The notes beneath the pieces were generated by a model. The model was not told where the DNA came from. It searched no databases and saw nothing but the letters and a program-made list of their open reading frames with translations. Below are positions 1-5,824 of a stretch of 6,709 bases of DNA, piece after piece; positions within the stretch are counted from its first letter, which is position 1; every line of letters starts with the position of its first letter. The DNA is taken from the NCBI GenBank assembly GCA_030016465.1, contig JASEJL010000046.1, forward strand, positions 1 through 6,709, written 5' to 3'. The position numbers were made by a program, and so were the translations under genes. The stretch comes from Patescibacteria group bacterium. GTDB lineage: Bacteria; Patescibacteriota; Minisyncoccia; Minisyncoccales; DG-74-1.

Positions 1-803
1 GGCTTCACAATCTGACAAGCCGAAGTAATCTCTCCTCTTTTATAAGCTGCCATTTCGACAATAAAAACCTCAATGTCTTCAGTTAATTTTTCTAAAATCA
101 GTTTGGCTATGGCGATATCGGTATTCTGGTGGGCAGGGGTTGAAAGAACCTTAAATTTGGAAGACAAAATGGTACTCAAAAATTCTTTGGTTGAGGTTTT
201 GCCATAACTGCCGGTAATACCAATGACAATGAGATTTTTAAATTTTGCCCTTTTTTCTGTAGCTTTTTTAATAATTTTGTTTTGCCAATGAACTGTTAGG
301 GGTTGAAACAGCAAAACAATTCCAGAAACAGTAAAAGGAGTTAAAATATCAAAAGAAAGAAGTGAAAAGGAAAACCAATAAAATAATTTTATCTTTTGAA
401 AGAGAATAAAAAGAAATAAAAATTCGACAATTAAACTTACCAAAATTAAGACTTTGCCCTTTGGAGTTAAAACCGGTTTCTTTAATTTTTTTTGAAAAAA
501 ATCTACCAAGGTTTTAGCACCTTCAAAAAAATATATAACTGCTAAAGCTACCATCCAAAAAGCATATAATTGCCAGGCTAATAATTTAGGATAAAAAGCT
601 AAAGATAAAGCCCAAAGAAATAAAATAATCTTAAAAATAAAAAAGAAATTGAAAAAAAGTTTTTTTCCCTGGTAGGTCTGGAAGTGATCAAAAAGGCGAC
701 TGAAACGATATTCTTTCAGTTGCCAGAGATAAAGCCAAAATAAAATGGCTTTAGTTTCCCGAATAAACCAAAGAAAACTTAGAGGAATAAAGAAAAAAGA
801 CAT
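1..803 (-). CDS. murF: MurF-like UDP-MurNAc-tripeptide--D-alanyl-D-alanine ligase, 5' part (runs off left edge)
   Basis: This is an open frame of 267 codons read leftwards from the ATG at 803-801, with no stop before the window edge, so only the N-terminal part is present. Residues 1-170 are very hydrophobic with about four membrane segments (roughly 50-70, 75-93, 117-135 and 140-168) and an early LYLWQLKEYRFSRLFDHFQ stretch. Residues 195-204 are the Mur-ligase P-loop GITGSYGKTS, with K202 and T203 as expected ATP contacts, followed by TKEFL. Further on are the TPAHQNTDIAIAK segment and EMAAYKRGEI (about 250-259), matching the substrate and central-domain region of MurF. Mur ligases join D-Ala-D-Ala to UDP-MurNAc-tripeptide using ATP. 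A membrane-anchored N-terminus is familiar from CPR MurF homologues but absent from classical MurF. The ATG directly abuts the stop of the hydrolase gene (806-804), which implies co-transcription and translational coupling. MurF is the best call; another Mur-type ligase such as MurT-like is less likely. The C-terminal ligase domain lies outside the window. Confidence 0.82.
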   Translation of the reverse strand, partial: MSFFFIPLSFLWFIRETKAILFWLYLWQLKEYRFSRLFDHFQTYQGKKLFFNFFFIFKIILFLWALSLAFYPKLLAWQLYAFWMVALAVIYFFEGAKTLVDFFQKKLKKPVLTPKGKVLILVSLIVEFLFLFILFQKIKLFYWFSFSLLSFDILTPFTVSGIVLLFQPLTVHWQNKIIKKATEKRAKFKNLIVIGITGSYGKTSTKEFLSTILSSKFKVLSTPAHQNTDIAIAKLILEKLTEDIEVFIVEMAAYKRGEITSACQIVK

Positions 804-1511
804 TTATTTTATAAATTGTAAAATTTTTTCAACCAAAATTTTTGGTGCTTCAAAATGAGGATTATGTTTAACGCCCGGAATAATTTCCAGCACAGCAGAT
901 GGAATTTTTTCTTTTATATAATGGGCATGGCAAAGCGGCGTTATCTTGTCTTCCCTGCCCCAAATAAGCAGGGTGGGAATCTTAATTTCAGAAAAAATAT
1001 GGGAGATATCTTCTTCAAGCACTTTTAGATAAGTCTGTTTCATTACCCCTTCTGTTAACAAATAATCGCTCTGGCGGAATAATGTTTGGTAAGCAATTCT
1101 TCTGGCCAAATCGTAAAAGGGTAAAAAAGAAAAAGTATTCAAAAGATGGGCTACTTTTTTTAGTATTTCTTTTTTTAATTTTTTTCTTCGAATACCAGCA
1201 CTATCTACCAAAATTAATTTTTTAACTTTCTCAGGATATTTAATCGAAAACTTGGTGGCTACCGAACCGCCGAAAGAATGCCCAACTAAAAATATCTCTG
1301 AGAGATTATTCTCCTCGCAAAAGTTTCTCAGCCATTCGACATAATCATCTATTGCCCAGGGTTTTATTGGTGGTGACGTTTGACCAAAACCAGGGAGATC
1401 AGGGACATAAACTTTATACCCCTCGTCTTCTAAAAGTTCTTTCACCCCGCTCCATTGCTGAGAAGAAGCCAACCAACTCCAACCATGCAGAATGACAATA
1501 GAATGCACCAT
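804..1511 (-). CDS. alpha/beta hydrolase fold protein
   Basis: This is a 235-residue single-domain alpha/beta hydrolase of normal family length. The visible hallmarks in order are an oxyanion-side HGW motif at residues 9-11, the strand-turn PDLPGFGQTS at 37-46, the nucleophile elbow GHSFGG with Ser79, the acid in WGREDKITP (Asp188) and the catalytic His216 in GVKHNPHFEAP. The triad Ser79-Asp188-His216 is complete, so an active hydrolase is expected. No signal peptide is visible, which suggests a cytoplasmic protein. The substrate cannot be named; the fold covers esterases, lipases, C-C bond hydrolases and others. The ATG at 1511-1509 is 3 bp after the serS stop, and the TAA abuts the murF-like ATG, so it sits inside a serS-hydrolase-murF operon. 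A role in envelope or lipid metabolism is only a guess from this position. No clear Shine-Dalgarno is seen, and translation is probably coupled to serS. Confidence 0.9.
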   Translation of the reverse strand: MVHSIVILHGWSWLASSQQWSGVKELLEDEGYKVYVPDLPGFGQTSPPIKPWAIDDYVEWLRNFCEENNLSEIFLVGHSFGGSVATKFSIKYPEKVKKLILVDSAGIRRKKLKKEILKKVAHLLNTFSFLPFYDLARRIAYQTLFRQSDYLLTEGVMKQTYLKVLEEDISHIFSEIKIPTLLIWGREDKITPLCHAHYIKEKIPSAVLEIIPGVKHNPHFEAPKILVEKILQFIK

Positions 1512-1514
1512 AAA

Positions 1515-2777
1515 TTATTTTATTTCTTTAAATCCAGTGTATTTTTGTAAGACCTCAGGCACCAAAATACTTCCATCTTTTTGCTGGTAATTCTCAATGA
1601 TAGCAATCAAGGTCCGACCAATAGCAAAGGCAGTACCATTAATAGTATGAACAAAATTTAATTTGCCTGATTTATCGCGATATCTAATATTTAATCTCCT
1701 AGCCTGGAAATCAGTACAATTGGAAGTGGAATGGGTCTCGCGATAGCGATTCTCAGAAGGCAGCCAAGCCTCAATATCATATTTACTAGCTGTTGGCCTT
1801 CCCAGATCTCCCGTACATATTTGAACTACCCGATAGGGAATCTTGAGAAGTTTCATTAAATTCTCCTCTATTTCTAAGAAAAATTGGTGTTCTTTCCTTG
1901 AATCTTCAGGTTTAGAGAAACTAAACATCTCTACCTTATCAAATTGATGAACCCGAAGAATTCCTTTGGTGTCTTTACCATAAGCACCGGCTTCCCGGCG
2001 AAAGCAGGTGGAAAAACCAACATACCTTCGGGGTAATTCTTCTTCTGCAAAAATTTCGCCAGCGTGCATGGTGCCAATTGGCTGTTCTGCGGTGCCGGCT
2101 AAAAATAAACCATCTTTTGGTAAATAATAGGCCTCTTCCCTATCTGTTTGTTCTATATAACCCATCCCTTTCATCATTTTAGCTTTCATCATCACTGGGG
2201 GGATGACCGGAATAAAACCTCTTTTTAAAAGATTGTCAAAAGCCAAATTTATTAAAGCGAATTCCAACAAAACCGCTTCTTTTTTCAAATAACCAAACCT
2301 TGTGCCAGCAATTTTAGCTGCTCTTTTAACATCAATTAAATCCAGTTTTTCAGCAATTTCCAGATAATCTTTTGGTTTAAAATCAAATTTTAGCTTCTCG
2401 CCTACTTCTCTTAAAACAACATTATCCCTTTCATCTTTCCCTATCGGCACATCTTCTAAGGGCAAATTGGGAATCTGAAACATCAACTCATTAAACTTTC
2501 TTTCAATTTCTTTTAAATTTTTAGTCAATCTATCACTATTTCTATCCAACTCTCTCATTTGCAAAATTATTTTTTTCTTTTCCTTTTCAACCTTGGTTTT
2601 GGCAATTTCTTTTGAGGCCTTATTCTTCTGGGCCCTCATATTTTCTAAGGCCTGTAATGTCTCGCGGCGCTTTTTATCCACCTCCAAAAGCTTATCAATA
2701 TCAACCTTGACCTGCTTTTCTTTGCATCCCTTTTTTACCTTATTTGGATTTTCTCGAATAAACTTAATATCAAGCAT
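1515..2777 (-). CDS. serS: seryl-tRNA synthetase (class II)
   Basis: This is a 420-residue SerRS of usual bacterial length, which loads serine onto tRNA-Ser in the cytoplasm. The N-terminus MLDIKFIRENPNKVKKGC is the standard SerRS opening. Residues about 28-100 form the charged, heptad-like antiparallel coiled-coil arm that contacts the long variable arm of tRNA-Ser. The catalytic domain shows GTAEQPIGTMHAGEIF (228-243), motif 2 around CFRREAGAYGKDTKGILRVHQF (258-279), ETHSTSNCTDFQARR (347-361) and motif 3 NGTAFAIGRTLIAIIENYQ (380-398). The ATG at 2777-2775 is chosen because it gives the conserved MLDIKFIR start; an in-frame TTG at 2810 would add an unconserved MSKTTTHPPPS. No Shine-Dalgarno precedes this ATG; a C-rich stretch does. 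The start overlaps the end of a small upstream ORF (ATGCTTGA arrangement), so translation may depend on coupling. The hydrolase and murF-like genes follow immediately. Confidence 0.96.
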   Translation of the reverse strand: MLDIKFIRENPNKVKKGCKEKQVKVDIDKLLEVDKKRRETLQALENMRAQKNKASKEIAKTKVEKEKKKIILQMRELDRNSDRLTKNLKEIERKFNELMFQIPNLPLEDVPIGKDERDNVVLREVGEKLKFDFKPKDYLEIAEKLDLIDVKRAAKIAGTRFGYLKKEAVLLEFALINLAFDNLLKRGFIPVIPPVMMKAKMMKGMGYIEQTDREEAYYLPKDGLFLAGTAEQPIGTMHAGEIFAEEELPRRYVGFSTCFRREAGAYGKDTKGILRVHQFDKVEMFSFSKPEDSRKEHQFFLEIEENLMKLLKIPYRVVQICTGDLGRPTASKYDIEAWLPSENRYRETHSTSNCTDFQARRLNIRYRDKSGKLNFVHTINGTAFAIGRTLIAIIENYQQKDGSILVPEVLQKYTGFKEIK

Positions 2778-2847
2778 GGAGGGTGGTGGGTGGGTTGTAG
2801 TCTTTGACAATGTCCGGATGTTCTCTTATAAATTTAATGTCTAACAT
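2770..2847 (-). pseudogene. 25-codon serS-like N-terminal remnant or leader ORF
   Basis: This short ORF starts at the ATG at 2847-2845 and ends at the TGA at 2772-2770. Its first 16 residues, MLDIKFIREHPDIVKD, read like a SerRS N-terminus and share the first nine residues with the real serS that begins at 2777. After that it turns into an unrelated YNPPTTLHA tail. It is out of frame with serS. The two nucleotide stretches differ at about 15 of 48 positions, many of them synonymous, so it is not a recent exact copy. It may be the leftover 5' end of a second serS, or a leader peptide whose termination overlaps the serS start (stop inside ATGCTTGA) and couples translation. Its upstream context, TAAAATATG without a Shine-Dalgarno, resembles that of the B12-domain gene. 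The similarity is visible directly; the function is not known. Confidence 0.65.
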
Positions 2848-2865
2848 ATTTTATTTTGAGCTTGC

Positions 2866-2906
2866 GTAACGTAACGACGTGTGTAACGAAGTGTGTAACG
2901 AGGTCT
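2866..2906. repeat. short tandem repeat, 12-bp GTAACGANGTNT units
   Basis: Three consecutive 12-bp units begin at 2871, 2883 and 2895 (GTAACGACGTGT, GTAACGAAGTGT, GTAACGAGGTCT). An extra GTAAC lies at 2866-2870. The units differ at one or two positions. The array fills most of the 71-bp gap between the YdjM-type gene and the serS-like leader ORF, and its last unit is the left arm of the neighbouring palindrome. Confidence 0.75.
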
Positions 2907-2917
2907 TTCCTCGTTAC
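2895..2917. repeat. perfect 9-bp palindrome with 5-nt loop
   Basis: GTAACGAGG (2895-2903) and CCTCGTTAC (2909-2917) are exact reverse complements around the loop TCTTT. The palindrome begins one base after the TAA of the YdjM-type gene. Reading leftwards (the gene direction) no T-run follows, so it is not a convincing terminator for that gene. On the plus strand a T-rich stretch (ATTATTTTTT) follows, but no plus-strand gene ends here. A REP-like element, an mRNA 3'-end stabiliser or a protein site are all possible. Confidence 0.7.
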
Positions 2918-2918
2918 A

Positions 2919-3407
2919 TTATTTTTTGAGTTTGTGGCGAATTAAAATTAAACCAATAATTCCGAAAGTTAATAAAATTAGGTTTAAGGACCAGTAAACT
3001 TCTTTGTCAATTAAAGTTGGTTGATACTTCAATGGCCAAAAAGGAAAAACATCAAAATGGGTTAAGCTATCAAAGAAAATATGAATTAACGAGGCAACTA
3101 AAGAACTAAAAAATAAAACTGGGAAAGAAAAAGATTGGCGAATTTTATATCTTAAAGAAATCTGATTTAATTTTTTTCGGAATTTCCATAAAATTGCCGC
3201 GATTATTAAACTGCCAAACAGCGCTCCCAAAATTGAATGAAAAAATCCATGATGGGGACAAGAATAGCAAGGGTTAATAATGAGTAAAACTATTGGCTCT
3301 ATATCCATCACTACACTCCCCAAAAGTAAAGCCCATAAATTAAAAAATTTTAAAGTAAAAACTCCTAAAAGCAATCCTGGACCTAAATGTAAAGGAGTTA
3401 AAGGCAT
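2919..3407 (-). CDS. YdjM-type membrane-bound metal-dependent hydrolase (LexA-binding hydrolase family)
   Basis: This 162-residue integral membrane protein has about four or five hydrophobic segments (roughly 8-30, 27-45, 55-74, 95-112 and 135-158). The family signature is clear: an MPLTPLHLGPG start with His7, MDIEP (Asp35, Glu37), HHGFFHS (His52, His53, His57), and SLIHIFFDSLTHFDVFPFWPL (His109, Asp113, His117). These His/Asp residues are the putative metal ligands of the YdjM/DUF457-like family, whose biochemical reaction is still poorly defined. The ATG at 3407-3405 overlaps the end of the STAS-like gene by 10 bp, so the two are probably translated together. An AAGGAA about 11 bp before the ATG could act as a weak ribosome binding site. 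The gene looks intact. The family assignment is firm; the cellular role is unknown. Confidence 0.8.
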   Translation of the reverse strand: MPLTPLHLGPGLLLGVFTLKFFNLWALLLGSVVMDIEPIVLLIINPCYSCPHHGFFHSILGALFGSLIIAAILWKFRKKLNQISLRYKIRQSFSFPVLFFSSLVASLIHIFFDSLTHFDVFPFWPLKYQPTLIDKEVYWSLNLILLTFGIIGLILIRHKLKK

Positions 3408-3694
3408 GCCAAGATAAGTTCCTTTTTTGTTTTTTCTTTACTCTTTTTGACTAATTCAAGCATTTTCTTAAGATTTGGTTTTAAATTAAGAATTTTAATC
3501 CTTATTTTTCTGCCTTTAAAATTACTTAAAAAATTTAGCAATTCATCGGCAAAAGTTCTGGAAATAAATTTTACTTCACTAAAATCTAAACAAATAGTAG
3601 TTGCTAATTTTATCTCTTTAGCCAATGGCTGAAATATTTTCTTTACTTCATCACGAAAAATTAAATATCTTTTTTTGATTTTAATCAATTTCAT
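3398..3694 (-). CDS. STAS-like (DUF4325-type) protein
   Basis: This small 98-residue soluble protein carries a basic, lysine-rich N-terminus and C-terminus. The core LDFSEVKFISRTFADELLNFL (about 36-56) is typical of the STAS-like DUF4325 domain, which often occurs beside or fused to a GHKL ATPase. Such pairs recall anti-anti-sigma / anti-sigma switches, but the targets of this family are not established. Its ATG (3694-3692) follows the stop of the broken GHKL ATPase gene by 2 bp, and its 3' end overlaps the YdjM-type gene by 10 bp, so the three form one transcription unit. The reading frame is intact even though its natural partner is damaged. The domain call is moderately sure; the regulatory role is inference. 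Confidence 0.7.
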   Translation of the reverse strand: MKLIKIKKRYLIFRDEVKKIFQPLAKEIKLATTICLDFSEVKFISRTFADELLNFLSNFKGRKIRIKILNLKPNLKKMLELVKKSKEKTKKELILACL

Positions 3695-3696
3695 AA

Positions 3697-4235
3697 TTAT
3701 TTAACAATTTTATAAAAATCTAATTTCTTGATTTTTGTTTCGAGATTGATTTTTGTACCTTTAAAAGCTTTTTTAAGTTTTTTACCTTCTGTTTTATCAT
3801 CAAAAATTAAAGAAGAGGCATGACCGGTGGTAATTGTCATTTTTCCTTTCAAAACCCTAACAAATTTTCTAATAGTATAAAGGTCATAACCCCTTTCAGA
3901 TGGTTTTTTTGTTGAAAGTCCGCTTAAGGCAAATCCAATGGCGGAAAAATCATCTTTTGGATAAATCTTCCTCCGAAGATAAGATTTCCGCAAGCCTATC
4001 CCATCGTCATTAACCTCTATTGCACAATTTTTCTCAGAGATGCTTATTGAAACAAAGATTTTTTTGGCCTAAGAATGTTCCTTAACATTGGCAAATTGAC
4101 AAAAAGCTCTGAAATTGAATAGAGAAGGAAGTCTAAAAATCCATTCGGAAATTTAACTTCTTCTAATTTCTCAGTTATTCGCTCAAATTCATCATCGAGC
4201 CAACTAAATTTTATTATTTTTTGATAATTAAACAC
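3697..4235 (-). pseudogene. GHKL (HATPase_c) ATPase gene, frameshifted and with an in-frame stop
   Basis: Two consecutive frames together encode one histidine-kinase-like ATPase domain. The first frame starts at a GTG (4235-4233) and reads up to FLLYSISELFVN, the beginning of the N-box. The second frame reads NVKEHS, a TAG (4071-4069), AKKIFVSISI, then the G1 box NDDGIGL, an ALSGLSTKK...ERGYDLYTIRKFV region and a C-terminus ending DFYKIVK (TAA at 3699-3697). The frame is broken by near-identical tandem 8-mers (4088-4095 and 4096-4103). Removing one restores SELFVNVKEHS and a 177-codon frame. The TAG then remains as an independent nonsense codon where a residue such as Lys or Gln would be expected. 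The G2 region has GYDL where GYGL would be expected, a further possible loss. The intact gene would have been the ATPase partner of the adjacent STAS-like gene. The 3' frame could restart at the TTG at 3993, but that would lack the N-box. Confidence 0.82.
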
Positions 4236-4282
4236 TTATGAAAGTTAATTCCCAAAAGAGTGGAAATCCTACCAATAGAGTT

Positions 4283-5746
4283 TTATTTCGGTCTCGTTGT
4301 CGGAAATAAAATTACTTCTCTTAAGGAATGAGAATTGGTTAATAAAGCGACCAATCTGTCTATTCCTATGCCGAAGCCGGCAGCCGGGGGCATTCCGTAT
4401 TCTAAGGCCTCAATGAAATCTTCGTCCAATCTTTGGGCTTCCTCTAAACCTGCTTTGAAAAACTTCTCCTGTTCCTCAAATCTTTTTCTTTGCTCAAGTG
4501 GGTCATTAAGTTCAGAGTAAGCCCAAATCAATTCCCAACTTCCCGCCACTAATTGAAAACTGGCTAACTTACCGGGAGCTTTTTCAAGAGTTTTGGCTAG
4601 AGGAGATTTTCCTAATGGATGATGGATAATAAAAGTTGGCTGCCAAATTTCCGGCAAACAAATTTTTTTATAAATTTCGTCAGCGATTTCAGATTTTCCT
4701 TCTCCTTTTTTAATTTCAATTCCTAATTTTTGCGCCTCTTTTTTTAAAGCTTCCACATGAATCTCATCTAAATTTATTTTTGTATATTTTTTAATTAATT
4801 GATTAAACTCTATTCTTGGCCAGGGGGTTTTGAAATTCAGTTTTTTTCCTTCATAAATAATTTCTAATTTGCCAAAATTTTTTTTAAGTAAATTCTCAAA
4901 CATCCTTTCAGTTAATTTCATTAAATCCTTGTAATTGGCATAAGCCCAATAAAATTCGAGTATAGTAAAATCTGGATTGTGGGATCTATCAACTCCTTCA
5001 TTTCGAAAAACTCTGCCAATTTCATAAACTTTTTCAAAACCGGCGACTAAAAGTCTCTTTAAATAAAGTTCGGGCGAAATGCGCAAATACAAATCTAAAT
5101 CTAAAGCATTTAAATAAGTTTTAAAAGGCCTGGCCTTAGCTCCGCCATAAATTGGTTGCAAAATTGGCGTTTCCACTTCCAAAAATCCTTCTTTTTCTAA
5201 AAATTCTCTGATTTCTCTGATAATGCTTGAGCGGAGTTCAAATTTTCTTTTTATTTCTGGATTAAAAATCAAATCCAAATATCTCTTTCTAAACCTTTCT
5301 TCAACATTTTTTAAGCCATGCCATTTTTCTGGCAGGGGCAATAAACTTTTAGCCAGCATTTTAAAATCAGCTGCTTCAATTGTTCTTTCTCCTTTTTTTG
5401 TTTTAAATAAAATTCCCCTTATTTCAATAAAATCTCCGATATCAAAATTATTCAAGAAAAACTTGTATCCTGACTCCCCTATTCTATCTTTTTTCAAATA
5501 GGCCTGGATTTTTCCAGTTCCGTCTTCTAAATGCAAAAAGGTTGCTCCGCCATGTTCCCTTAAAGACCTAATCCTACCTACCAAAATTATTTCTTTTTTT
5601 AATCGAGCCAAATTATTAAAATCTCTTAAACTATCAACAATTTTGTGAGTTCTTTTTGTTTTTTCGGGATAAGCCAAAATCCCAGCCTTTCTAATTGCCT
5701 CCAACTTTTTTAACCTGATTTTTCTTAATTCATCTATGGTAGCCAT
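4283..5746 (-). CDS. lysS: lysyl-tRNA synthetase (class II)
   Basis: This is a 487-residue class IIb LysRS of usual length, which loads lysine onto tRNA-Lys. Residues about 52-140 form the OB-fold anticodon-binding domain (VGRIRSLREHGGATFLHLEDGTGKIQAYL, 56-84). The catalytic core has motif 1 around EVETPILQPIYGGAKARPF (190-208), the SPELYLKRL helix (224-232, Glu226), motif 2 RVFRNEGVDRSHNPDFTILEFYWAY (245-269; Arg248, Glu264, Tyr266) and motif 3 GFGIGIDRLVALLT (457-470). The segment LIWAYSELNDP has Trp408 where other LysRS carry a lysine-contacting Asn (Asn424 in E. coli LysU numbering, from memory), and HHPLGKSPLAK differs from the usual YPxExSPLA. The start ATGGCTACC at 5746 is preceded by a plausible promoter only a few bases away. 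A GGAG lies 14 bp upstream of the ATG, which is rather far for a Shine-Dalgarno. The TAA is 47 bp before the GHKL pseudogene start. Confidence 0.96.
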   Translation of the reverse strand: MATIDELRKIRLKKLEAIRKAGILAYPEKTKRTHKIVDSLRDFNNLARLKKEIILVGRIRSLREHGGATFLHLEDGTGKIQAYLKKDRIGESGYKFFLNNFDIGDFIEIRGILFKTKKGERTIEAADFKMLAKSLLPLPEKWHGLKNVEERFRKRYLDLIFNPEIKRKFELRSSIIREIREFLEKEGFLEVETPILQPIYGGAKARPFKTYLNALDLDLYLRISPELYLKRLLVAGFEKVYEIGRVFRNEGVDRSHNPDFTILEFYWAYANYKDLMKLTERMFENLLKKNFGKLEIIYEGKKLNFKTPWPRIEFNQLIKKYTKINLDEIHVEALKKEAQKLGIEIKKGEGKSEIADEIYKKICLPEIWQPTFIIHHPLGKSPLAKTLEKAPGKLASFQLVAGSWELIWAYSELNDPLEQRKRFEEQEKFFKAGLEEAQRLDEDFIEALEYGMPPAAGFGIGIDRLVALLTNSHSLREVILFPTTRPK

Positions 5747-5754
5747 ATTTTTTA

Positions 5755-5783
5755 ATTTTACTCCGTTTTATTTTTAAAGTCAA
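5755..5783 (-). promoter_or_regulatory. candidate sigma-70-type promoter for lysS
   Basis: On the minus strand TTGACT (5783-5778) is followed, after exactly 17 bp, by TAAAAT (5760-5755). Each hexamer matches the consensus at five of six positions. The ATG of lysS starts at 5746, only 8 bp after the -10, so transcription would begin at or next to the start codon. It lies just downstream of the terminator-like hairpin that ends the previous gene, as expected for a new transcription unit. AT-richness makes chance matches fairly likely. Confidence 0.5.
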
Positions 5784-5788
5784 AAAAC

Positions 5789-5824
5789 AAAAAAGGAACG
5801 GAAAAATGCACGTCCCTATTTTTT
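5789..5824 (-). terminator. intrinsic-terminator-like hairpin after the B12-domain pseudogene
   Basis: Read on the minus strand, GGGACG (5816-5811) and CGTTCC (5800-5795) can pair through six base pairs including one G-U around a 10-nt loop. An A6 (5824-5819) precedes the stem and a T6 (5794-5789) follows it, which extends the stem and supplies the U-tract. The hairpin overlaps the TAA (5825-5823) of the broken cobalamin-binding gene and separates it from lysS. It may also be a REP-like palindrome brought in when the 3' part of that gene was lost. Confidence 0.6.

Noticed and set aside
2775..2810. Longer serS start at the TTG at 2810 (MSKTTTHPPPS extension)
   Set aside because: The extension is not SerRS-like, overlaps the leader ORF in another frame, and the following ATG gives the conserved MLDIKFIR start.
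2593..2844. Plus-strand open frame of 83 codons
   Set aside because: It lies antisense to the well-conserved serS coiled-coil region, has no recognisable motif and is a shadow of the real gene. The other plus-strand frames at 3447-3632, 4335-4520, 5223-5501 and 6083-6271 are rejected for the same reason.
4069..4071. TAG as a reassigned sense codon rather than a stop
   Set aside because: No other in-frame TAG is seen in the intact genes, and the same gene also has a frameshift, so simple decay explains it.
4044..4235. A separate 63-residue gene
   Set aside because: Its FLLYSISELFVN is the N-box of the GHKL ATPase whose remainder follows in the next frame; the tail after the 8-bp duplication is out-of-frame noise.
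4281..4311. Inverted repeat TTTTATTTC / GAAATAAAA at the lysS stop as a terminator
   Set aside because: The arms are pure AT-rich coding sequence with a 13-nt loop, and no T-run follows in the gene direction; such repeats arise by chance in this composition.
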